This document shows positions 6,615 through 12,897 of a stretch of 19,654 nucleotides of DNA, piece by piece. How positions within the stretch are numbered: position 1 is the stretch's first letter; every line of letters starts with the position of its first letter. The stretch covers positions 1 through 19,654 of the forward strand of contig JAGWAQ010000010.1 of the NCBI GenBank assembly GCA_021296375.1, read 5' to 3'. The DNA is from Alphaproteobacteria bacterium. Lineage in GTDB: Bacteria; Pseudomonadota; Alphaproteobacteria; Puniceispirillales; UBA1172. Both the position numbers and the translations under genes were made by a program. The notes beneath the pieces are model-generated. The model saw nothing but the letters and a program-made list of their open reading frames with translations, had not been told where the DNA came from and did no database searches.

Positions 6615-7514
6615 ATGCCGGAATTGCCTGAAGTTGAAACCGTTAAACGCGCGATCGAAACCGCCGCGCTCAGCCATCAGGTGGCGCAGGTCTGGCAATC
6701 CGGCAAAAAGATGCGCTGGCCTATTCCGGCGGATATTGACGCGGCCTTGCGCGGCGGCACCATCACCACAGCACGCCGACGCGGCAAATATATAGTGCTC
6801 GATATCGCGGCGGGGGGAGAGGCTTCGCCCAAGCTTGGTTCGCCCAAGTTAAGTTCGCCAAAGCTAAGGTCTCATGGACATAGCATGATCATTCATTTGG
6901 GGATGTCCGGCTCGGTGCGGATTTACCCCCATGACAAGGCGCCGGAGCGGTTGACCCATGATCATCTGGTGATCACCACAAGCCATGCCAGCGGCGGCGT
7001 TAAACTGGTGTTGAACGACCCCCGGCGATTTGGCGGTATTCAGCTGGTGCCGTTAGGAGAGGACAGCGCCCATCCGCTGCTCAAGGGCATGGGGGTTGAG
7101 CCATTGGGCAATGCCATGAGCGGTGAGATGATGAAAGACGCGTTTCACGGCAAGGCGGCGCCGATCAAAACAACCTTGCTTGACCAGAAAATCATTGCCG
7201 GTATCGGCAATATCTATGCCAGTGAAGCGTTGTTTCTGGCGGGGGTCTCACCCAAGCGAAAAGCCCGAAACGTCAGCCTGGCCAAATGCCAGGATCTGGC
7301 GGCGGCGGTCCGTGTCGTGCTGGAAAAGGCGATTGCGGCTGGCGGAACGTCGCTGCGGGATCATGTTCAGCCGGGGGGCGAGATCGGGTATTTCGTCCAG
7401 CAGTTGAATGTCTATGGACGCGACGGGGAGCCTTGCCCCACCTGCCAGCAGCCGATCAAGATGATCCGCCAGACCGGCCGTGCAAGTTTTTATTGTTCCG
7501 CCTGTCAAAGGTAG
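6615..7514 (+). CDS. mutM: Formamidopyrimidine-DNA glycosylase (Fpg/MutM)
   Basis: The 299-residue enzyme removes 8-oxoguanine and formamidopyrimidines and nicks the abasic site. It begins MPELPEVE, placing the catalytic proline and glutamate at 2 and 3 (N-terminal after Met removal). It has K58 in RRGKY, NDPRRFGG (134-141), LLDQKIIAGIGNIYASE (188-204) with N199, GGTSLRDHVQPGGEIGYF (243-260) and a zinc finger with C274/C277 and C294/C297, with R289 in the finger hairpin. It is longer than the usual ~270-290 residues because of an insertion at about 67-88 containing SPKL three times from a 15-bp DNA repeat, between beta-strands of the N-terminal domain. AAGGA at 6603-6607 supports the start. 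Confidence 0.96.
   Translation: MPELPEVETVKRAIETAALSHQVAQVWQSGKKMRWPIPADIDAALRGGTITTARRRGKYIVLDIAAGGEASPKLGSPKLSSPKLRSHGHSMIIHLGMSGSVRIYPHDKAPERLTHDHLVITTSHASGGVKLVLNDPRRFGGIQLVPLGEDSAHPLLKGMGVEPLGNAMSGEMMKDAFHGKAAPIKTTLLDQKIIAGIGNIYASEALFLAGVSPKRKARNVSLAKCQDLAAAVRVVLEKAIAAGGTSLRDHVQPGGEIGYFVQQLNVYGRDGEPCPTCQQPIKMIRQTGRASFYCSACQR
6825..6869 (+). repeat. 15-bp imperfect tandem repeat (x3) inside mutM
   Basis: Three in-frame units (6825-6839, 6840-6854, 6855-6869), each beginning TCGCC and AAG, encode SPKLG, SPKLS and SPKLR. They use TTA and CTA leucine codons, uncommon in neighbouring genes, which suggests recent duplication or insertion of foreign-looking sequence into a surface loop. Confidence 0.85.
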
Positions 7515-7540
7515 TTTACTCTTACGGCTCAAGGAAAGTG

Positions 7541-7918
7541 ATGATAATGGCAAAAATGGTTTCAACATGGAGAGGTCTGATCAGCGCGATGCTGATGGTG
7601 ATGACCGTCTCCTCGGTTCAGGCGGAAAGCCTCCCCCAAGCCAGATGGGTGGGGGATGTGCCGATCATGCCAGCGCTGACGATCGAACAAGGGCTTGGCT
7701 TTGCGTTTGACAGCCCCGAAGGACGTATCGTGATGATCTACCTGACAGGGGATGCGGCGGCCGATGACGTCATGGCCTATTACGACAGCGCGCTCAACCC
7801 CCTGGGCTGGACCATGCAATCGGCCAGCAGCTGGGCACGGGAAGGCGAAAGCCTTGCCATCACACGCACCACCGCCGGTTCGGTTGAGTTGTGGAAACTG
7901 ATGATCAGGCCGCAATAA
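7541..7918 (+). CDS. Small secreted protein of unknown function
   Basis: The 125-residue product begins MIMAKMVSTWRG, then a hydrophobic stretch (12-25) and a likely signal-peptidase site after VQA (28). The mature part, about 97 residues, has no cysteine and shows MPALTIEQGLGFAFDSPEGR, an IVMIYLTGD strand, DDVMAYYDSALNPLGW and a C-terminal ELWKLMIRP strand. I recognise it only as resembling small periplasmic alphaproteobacterial proteins without assigned function. AAGGAA at 7531-7536 sits 4 bp before the ATG at 7541; an ATG at 7547 has better spacing, and the true start could be either. It lies 26 bp after mutM, so probably shares its transcript. No function is proposed. Confidence 0.75.
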   Translation: MIMAKMVSTWRGLISAMLMVMTVSSVQAESLPQARWVGDVPIMPALTIEQGLGFAFDSPEGRIVMIYLTGDAAADDVMAYYDSALNPLGWTMQSASSWAREGESLAITRTTAGSVELWKLMIRPQ

Positions 7919-7995
7919 CCCCCATCCAAGATGCCGCCGAAGATAAGCCGCTGACGGGGCCTTGATCGCCGCCGCCCGCGCCGATGCTAAAGCCC

Positions 7996-8025
7996 TTGAC
8001 AGAAGACGCGAATTTGGGGCATAAG
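7996..8025 (+). promoter_or_regulatory. rpsT: Candidate rpsT promoter
   Basis: A perfect -35 TTGACA (7996-8001) is followed after 18 bp by CATAAG (8020-8025). A start near 8032 would leave a leader of about 59 nt before rpsT, ending in AGGA (8080-8083) seven bases from the ATG. Confidence 0.55.
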
Positions 8026-8090
8026 ATGCCCTCTTCCGGTGCATTGGCCCGGAAAATGAGTTTCCAGAGGATAGATAACAGGATCGCCAC

Positions 8091-8354
8091 ATGGCCAACC
8101 ATAAGTCTGCAAAAAAGCGTATTCGCCGTAACGAAGCGTTTAACGAAGTGAACAACAACCGCCGGAGCCGCATCCGCACCTTCATCAAAAAGGTTGAAGC
8201 CGCGATTGAAAGTGGCAATGCCGACGAAGCGCGCAGCGCCCTCAAGGTGGCCCAGCCGGAAATGCATCGCGGCGTAACCCGCGGCGTGTTCCACAAGAAC
8301 ACCATTTCCCGCAAGCTGTCACGCCTGTCCGCACGGATCAAGGCGATCGCCTAA
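8091..8354 (+). CDS. rpsT: 30S ribosomal protein S20
   Basis: The 87-residue, strongly basic, all-helical protein is a typical S20, a primary 16S rRNA-binding protein of the small subunit. It begins MANHKSAKKRIRRNE and ends with HKNTISRKLSRLSARIKAIA, both hallmark segments. The gene has its own promoter-like TTGACA upstream, AGGA seven bases before the ATG, and two terminator-like hairpins after it, so it appears to be a single-gene transcript just upstream of dnaA, a common alphaproteobacterial arrangement. Confidence 0.97.
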   Translation: MANHKSAKKRIRRNEAFNEVNNNRRSRIRTFIKKVEAAIESGNADEARSALKVAQPEMHRGVTRGVFHKNTISRKLSRLSARIKAIA

Positions 8355-8370
8355 ATATTTCGCCTTTTTT
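8340..8370 (+). terminator. First terminator-like hairpin overlapping the rpsT stop
   Basis: AAGGCGA (8340-8346) pairs with TCGCCTT (8360-8366) across a 13-nt loop and runs into T's to 8370. The left arm lies in the last rpsT codons. The long loop makes it weaker than the next hairpin. Confidence 0.5.
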
Positions 8371-8380
8371 GGCTGAATGG

Positions 8381-8410
8381 AAACGCTCTCATGATTGGGG
8401 GCGTTTTTTT
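8381..8410 (+). terminator. Rho-independent terminator after rpsT
   Basis: AAACGCTCTC (8381-8390) pairs with GGGGGCGTTT (8397-8406), a 10-bp stem with two G-U pairs and a 6-nt loop (ATGATT), ending in a T run (8404-8410). Confidence 0.85.
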
Positions 8411-8913
8411 ATGCCAGCGAATCGATAAGGGGGGGCACGGCCCTGAGTTAGGGCCAACCTTTGTCGTGATTGATGAGGAAAACCGATTCGGATATTGAAA
8501 ACTAACGTTTTTCCTAATCAGAGGCGGTGAAAGGCAGATAAGGCGCCGGGATGAGGCCGCTGGTCGCGGCCAGAAACAGCCGCAAAAGATGCAAAAAAAT
8601 CTTTCGGCGGAAAAGGCAAAAGTGAATTAAATCCGCAGGTTGGCGCTGCGCCGGTAACGGATAAATCTATTGACAGCAAAAAAATCGACAACGCCGGGAA
8701 TTGCGCCTTGAAGACGACCTCCCCATGGCGAATAATCACAGAAGAAGTTGCACGATAACAACAGTCGCCATCATCTGGATCTGGTGAAAAGATGCATCTT
8801 CCGCCGATGGGTGTTCTTTCTTGAATGCAGTTGCCACAAGCGCATGAACCATCAACATGTTTAACGTGTCATTTGGACGCGCCCATTTTGCATACAGGGA
8901 GGATGCAGTCGTC
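8411..8913. other. rpsT-dnaA intergenic region with several perfect hairpins
   Basis: About 500 bp with no convincing gene. It holds GGCCCT/AGGGCC (8439-8455, 5-nt loop), GGCCGC/GCGGCC (8555-8571, 5-nt loop), GCCG..AAAGAT/ATCTTTCGGC (8579-8608, 8-nt loop, 2-nt bulge), GGCGC/GCGCC (8642-8652) and the palindrome AAGATGCATCTT (8789-8800). A-tracts occur around 8584-8599 and 8677-8685. I found no consensus DnaA box here. It probably contains the dnaA promoter and leader and possibly a small RNA; it is not a clear oriC. Confidence 0.5.
8708..8736 (+). promoter_or_regulatory. dnaA: Candidate dnaA promoter
   Basis: TTGAAG (8708-8713), a 17-bp spacer and AATAAT (8731-8736) form the best sigma-70-like pair before dnaA, giving a leader of about 170 nt that contains the AAGATGCATCTT palindrome. 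Confidence 0.35.
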
Positions 8914-10407
8914 ATGAATAGCTTTGATTCGCCTGAACCTCCCAGAGATGAAACCTCACAAAAAAAACCGGCCCTCAAATCAGGCCCTGAAACCGCCGAC
9001 GCCATCGACACGATCGAAGCCCGACGTGAGCAATGGACGCGGGTGATTGCCCGCATGCGGCAGGATTTGGGGGATACCGTCTGGCGCAGCTGGATTCGCA
9101 ACCTGCGGCTGATCAGCACCGATAATGGAGTTGCCACGATTGGCGCCGAATCAAAGCTGACGTGCAATCGTGTTGCCAGCCAGTACAGTGATCGGCTGCG
9201 TGCCCATTGCCAGTCGGAATGGGATGACGTGGTTGACGTCAAGCTTGAGCTGATGCGCCCCACCGCGCGGATGCCCGAAAAGCCGGTGCGCGCCAGTGAA
9301 GATGACCAGCGCGGCCAGCCATTGGCGGCCCATGACGTCCCGAAACTGGACAGTGTTCAGCCGATTGACGCGTTTTACGAGATTGGCGGGCGCATTGACC
9401 CGCGCATGAATTTTGACAATTTCATTGTCGATAAATCCAACAACCTCGCCCATGCCGCCGCCATGCGCGTGGCGGAAAGCCCGACGACGGTCTACAACCC
9501 GTTGTTCCTGCATGGCGGGGTGGGGCTGGGCAAGACCCACCTCATGCACGCGATCGCCGGGCAGATGCGCCAGCGGTTCCCCAACCGGCGGGTGGTCTAT
9601 CTTTCGGCGGAAGTCTTCATGCACCGGTTCATCAAGGCCCTGCGTCACCGCAACACCACCCAGTTCAAGGAAGAGTTTCGTTCTGTCGATGTGCTGATGG
9701 TCGATGACGTGCAGTTTATCGGCGGTAAAAACTCAACCCAGGAAGAGTTTTTCCACACGTTCAACGCGCTGATTGACCAGAACAAGCAAATCATCATTTC
9801 CGCGGATAAATCGCCGACCGATTTGTCGGGCATGGAAGAACGCCTGCGCTCGCGCCTGAACTGGGGCATGGTGGCGGATATTCACCCCACCACCTATGAG
9901 CTTCGCGTCGGGATCCTGCAATCCAAGGCTGAACAGGAAGGGATTGATATCCCCCAGAATGTCATTGAGTTTCTGGCCCATAAAATCACCTCCAATGTGC
10001 GTGAGCTGGAAGGCGCCCTGAACCGCCTGTTCGCTTTCTCAACCCTTGTCGGCAAGCCGATCACCATCGACACGATCTATGATGTGCTGTCCGATGTGCT
10101 GCGGGCCAGCAATCGCCAGATCTCCGTGGGTGAAATCCAGCGTCAGGTGGCCAGTCATTACAATATTCGGCTTGATGAAATGCATTCCAAGCGGCGGTCG
10201 CGCAATATCGTCCATCCGCGCCAGGTGGCGATGTATCTGGCCAAGCACCTGACCTCGAGTTCCTACCCTGAGATTGGCCATCAGTTCGGTGGCCGTGACC
10301 ACACCACCGTCATGCACGCGGTGGGGAAAATCGAAAAAATGATGCTTGAGGAAAGCGTCGTTGTCGATGACATCAAGATGCTGAAATCGCTCCTTAACGC
10401 CGGCTGA
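8914..10407 (+). CDS. dnaA: Chromosomal replication initiator protein DnaA
   Basis: The 497-residue product is a complete DnaA, the AAA+ ATPase that binds DnaA boxes and opens the origin. Domain I is about 36-105 (helical, WRSWIRNLRL), followed by a variable linker to about 150. Domain III has Walker A GGVGLGKT (201-208), Walker B VLMVDDVQF (260-268), the box VII arginine region ERLRSRLNWG (309-318) and sensor II NVRELEGALNRL (361-372). Domain IV has the DnaA signature, RSRNIVHPRQVAMYLAKHLT and GRDHTTV (460-466). The ATG at 8914 follows a strong GGGAGGA (8897-8903); an in-frame start at 8857 would cover this site and is rejected. The N-terminal extension before domain I (~35 residues, acidic and Pro-rich) is longer than in E. 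coli. Confidence 0.97.
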   Translation: MNSFDSPEPPRDETSQKKPALKSGPETADAIDTIEARREQWTRVIARMRQDLGDTVWRSWIRNLRLISTDNGVATIGAESKLTCNRVASQYSDRLRAHCQSEWDDVVDVKLELMRPTARMPEKPVRASEDDQRGQPLAAHDVPKLDSVQPIDAFYEIGGRIDPRMNFDNFIVDKSNNLAHAAAMRVAESPTTVYNPLFLHGGVGLGKTHLMHAIAGQMRQRFPNRRVVYLSAEVFMHRFIKALRHRNTTQFKEEFRSVDVLMVDDVQFIGGKNSTQEEFFHTFNALIDQNKQIIISADKSPTDLSGMEERLRSRLNWGMVADIHPTTYELRVGILQSKAEQEGIDIPQNVIEFLAHKITSNVRELEGALNRLFAFSTLVGKPITIDTIYDVLSDVLRASNRQISVGEIQRQVASHYNIRLDEMHSKRRSRNIVHPRQVAMYLAKHLTSSSYPEIGHQFGGRDHTTVMHAVGKIEKMMLEESVVVDDIKMLKSLLNAG

Positions 10408-10573
10408 TCGGCGCCGGGGGACATTCCCTGAAATCCACAATATTCTGGTGATTCCCACGCGAGATATGCTATATTTTGTGGATAAGAAACTTTTGTTCTT
10501 AACCGCGGGGTAATCCGTGCTGACGGTAGCGTTTGCGCTGGGGTTGAGGAGCAGATCCGAGAGGAAAAAACCC
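10408..10573 (+). promoter_or_regulatory. dnaA-dnaN spacer with DnaA box and candidate dnaN promoter
   Basis: This 166-bp spacer has an AT-rich core (10430-10500). TATATT at 10470-10475 is a possible -10 with no strong -35. A consensus DnaA box follows at once, and a weaker box-like AAATCCACA lies at 10431-10439. A GATTC (10450-10454) is a potential CcrM (GANTC) methylation site. GAGGAAA at 10561-10567 is the dnaN ribosome-binding site. Confidence 0.45.
10477..10485 (-). promoter_or_regulatory. Consensus DnaA box
   Basis: TGTGGATAA is the exact complement of TTATCCACA. It lies 1 bp downstream of the candidate dnaN -10 box, so bound DnaA would cover the transcription start. One full-match box alone is too little for an origin. 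Confidence 0.7.
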
Positions 10574-11680
10574 ATGAAATTGACCATTGATCGCGCCATG
10601 CTTATCAAGCCACTTGGTCATGTCCAGAGTGTTGTTGAACGCCGCAATACGATACCGGTTTTATCAAATGTTGTTCTGAAGGCTGAACATGGTCAGTTGT
10701 CGTTGACCGCCACGGACATGGATATGGATATTGTCGAAACCGTTGCCGCCGCTGTGATTGAACCGGGCGTCATCACCACCCCGGCGCAACTGCTTTATGA
10801 AATTGTCCGCAAGCTGCCTGATGGCGCTGAAGTCGAGATTGCCGAAGCGGGCGAAGGCCAGGTCAAGATCAGCGCCGGGCGCTCGAGCTTTAACCTGCCG
10901 ACCTTGCCGGTGGATGATTTCCCTGCCATCTCCGACGCCGGCATGGCGACGGAATTCACCATCGCCGCGGCTGAATTGAAAGCCTTGATCGAAAACACCC
11001 GTTTCGCGGTGTCGACGGAAGAAACCCGCTATTACCTGAACGGCATTTACCTGCATCTGGCGGATGGTCACATGCTGCGCGCGGTTTCAACCGACGGCCA
11101 CCGTCTGGCGCGTTCGCAAATGGATATGCCCGCCAAGGCCGAGATGATGCCCGCGGTGATCGTGCCGCGCAAAGCGGTGGGCGAAATGTCCAAGCTGATT
11201 GATGAATTTGAAGGTGATGTCAACATCGGCCTGAGCGATACCCGCGCGCGGTTCAGCTTTGGGACGATCGAGGTCACCACCAAGCTGATCGACGGCACTT
11301 TCCCTGATTATCAGCGCGTTATCCCGACGGAAAACAACCATATCATGCGGGTGTCGGTGTCGAACTTCAAGGAATCGGTGGATCGCGTTTCGACCATTTC
11401 GGCGGAAAAATCACGTTCCGTGAAAATGCGTCTTGAGGGCGGCGTCCTGACGCTATTTGCCTCCAGCCCTGATGCCGCCAACGCGACGGAAGCGGTTGAG
11501 GTGGAGTACACAGGCCCTGAGCTGGAGATCGGCTTTAACGCCCGCTACCTCCTGGATATCGCGGCGCAGATCGATGGCGATATGATGGAGTTCGCGCTGT
11601 CCGACGCCTCTGCCCCCACCATCATTTCCGCCCCGGGCGATGACGCCAATCTGTTTGTCCTGATGCCGATGCGGGTCTGA
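10574..11680 (+). CDS. dnaN: DNA polymerase III beta subunit (sliding clamp)
   Basis: The 368-residue product has the three-domain beta-clamp layout and normal length. It begins MKLTIDRAMLIKPLGHVQSV, has RNTIPVLSNVVL, RYYLNGIYLH and STDGHRLAR motifs, FPDYQRVIP in the third part, and ends VLMPMRV, the hydrophobic C-terminus conserved in clamps. The ring-shaped dimer tethers DNA polymerase III and many repair proteins to DNA. The ATG at 10574 is preceded by GAGGAAA and gives the canonical N-terminus; an in-frame GTG at 10517 is less likely. recF starts 8 bp after the stop, so dnaN-recF-gyrB is probably one transcript, with a DnaA box at the promoter. Confidence 0.97.
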   Translation: MKLTIDRAMLIKPLGHVQSVVERRNTIPVLSNVVLKAEHGQLSLTATDMDMDIVETVAAAVIEPGVITTPAQLLYEIVRKLPDGAEVEIAEAGEGQVKISAGRSSFNLPTLPVDDFPAISDAGMATEFTIAAAELKALIENTRFAVSTEETRYYLNGIYLHLADGHMLRAVSTDGHRLARSQMDMPAKAEMMPAVIVPRKAVGEMSKLIDEFEGDVNIGLSDTRARFSFGTIEVTTKLIDGTFPDYQRVIPTENNHIMRVSVSNFKESVDRVSTISAEKSRSVKMRLEGGVLTLFASSPDAANATEAVEVEYTGPELEIGFNARYLLDIAAQIDGDMMEFALSDASAPTIISAPGDDANLFVLMPMRV

Positions 11681-11688
11681 TCGAGTTC

Positions 11689-12897
11689 GTGTTGGTCTCA
11701 GCCCCATCATTGGCCCCGGCGCCGTCCTCGCAGCCCGATGATGTTTCGGTGACGGCGCTCCGGCTTGGGAATTTCAGGAATTACATGTCGCTCGATCTGG
11801 CGGTGGCCGAAGGCCCGGTGGTGCTTTACGGGCCGAATGGCGCCGGCAAGACCAATATCCTTGAGGCGATTTCCCTTCTTGCCCCGGGGCGGGGGTTGCG
11901 GCGCGCCAGGGCGGCCTTGCTGCCGCATCAACCCATCCGCCAGGATGCCACAACCTCATCCCCGTTATGGTCGGTTTCAGCTGAAGTGATGACAGCAGAT
12001 GGCCCGATCTCCTGCGGCACCGGCACGATGATGCAGGATAACGGCGACGTCGGGCGACGGGTGATCAAGGTCAATGGTGAGTTTTCATCCCAGACCACCC
12101 TTGCCGAACATTTTGCGGTGTCCTGGATGACGCCGGATATGGATGATGTGCTGGCGGCGGCCCCGTCCGAACGTCGGCGGTTTCTTGACCGGTTGGTGAT
12201 CGCCTTTGACCCGGCCCATGCCGGGCGATTGCAACGCTATGAAAAACTTTATCGTCAGCGCAATCGTCTGCTCGAAGAAGGGCAATCCGACGCCAGTTGG
12301 TACGACGCGCTGGAAACCCAGATGGCGGCCAGCGGAATTGCGATTATCGCCGCCCGGCAAGCGCTGGTTGATGCCCTTGATCAGGAGGCGTCAGCGCCGC
12401 TGCCGATGTTCCCGTCAGCGCGGCTGTTTCTTGATGGCGAAGCGGAAGACTGGCTCCGCACCATGCCCGCGGTTGAGGTTGAAGACCGGATTTGTGATCT
12501 CGCCCGCCGCAATCGTGAGGCCGGTCAGTCGACGATGCCCGGCCCCATGAGCAGCGTATTGCAGGTCGTGCATTCCGGCACCGGGCAAGTGGCGGAAATG
12601 TCCTCTACCGGTGAGCAAAAAGCGCTGGTGATTTCGGTTATTCTGGCCCATGCGCGGCTTCAGCACACGCGCTTGCGCCGCCCCCCTATTCTGCTGCTTG
12701 ATGACATTGCCTCGCATCTTGATGGTGAACGTCGTCAGGCGCTGTTTGAATTGACCGCGGAATTGCGTGGTCAGGTGTGGTTCAGCGGCACGGACCTGTC
12801 GCCATTTCGCACCATGGCGGATAACGCCAATGTTTTTTCAATTGAAGACGGGCAGATCGCCCCCCACAACGGCTTTGCCGCCGTCAGGAGATCATGA
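11689..12897 (+). CDS. recF: DNA replication and repair protein RecF
   Basis: The 402-residue product is an SMC-like ATPase that loads RecA at gaps with RecO and RecR. Walker A is GPNGAGKTN (48-56), the signature is MSSTGEQKALVIS (304-316) and Walker B is ILLLDD (334-339), followed by SHLD (342-345). RRFLDRLV (163-170) and YEKLYRQRNRLL (184-195) are also typical of RecF. No ATG fits. The longest start is GTG at 11689 (or TTG at 11692), 8 bp after dnaN and likely coupled; a later GTG at residue 21 would trim a Ser/Pro/Ala-rich extension and is possible. The stop overlaps the first candidate gyrB ATG. Confidence 0.94.
   Translation: MLVSAPSLAPAPSSQPDDVSVTALRLGNFRNYMSLDLAVAEGPVVLYGPNGAGKTNILEAISLLAPGRGLRRARAALLPHQPIRQDATTSSPLWSVSAEVMTADGPISCGTGTMMQDNGDVGRRVIKVNGEFSSQTTLAEHFAVSWMTPDMDDVLAAAPSERRRFLDRLVIAFDPAHAGRLQRYEKLYRQRNRLLEEGQSDASWYDALETQMAASGIAIIAARQALVDALDQEASAPLPMFPSARLFLDGEAEDWLRTMPAVEVEDRICDLARRNREAGQSTMPGPMSSVLQVVHSGTGQVAEMSSTGEQKALVISVILAHARLQHTRLRRPPILLLDDIASHLDGERRQALFELTAELRGQVWFSGTDLSPFRTMADNANVFSIEDGQIAPHNGFAAVRRS

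Noticed and set aside
7562..8341. 259-codon minus-strand open frame across the small secreted gene and rpsT
   Set aside because: Shadow frame; opposite to two genes with clear protein signatures, and crosses the rpsT promoter.
8725..8787. 20-codon ORF (MANNHRRSCTIT...WIW) upstream of dnaA
   Set aside because: No Shine-Dalgarno, no recognisable features, and it overlaps the candidate dnaA promoter; length is within chance.
8411..8913. Chromosomal origin oriC
   Set aside because: Lies upstream of dnaA and has hairpins and A-tracts, but no consensus DnaA box was found, so it cannot be called an origin from sequence.
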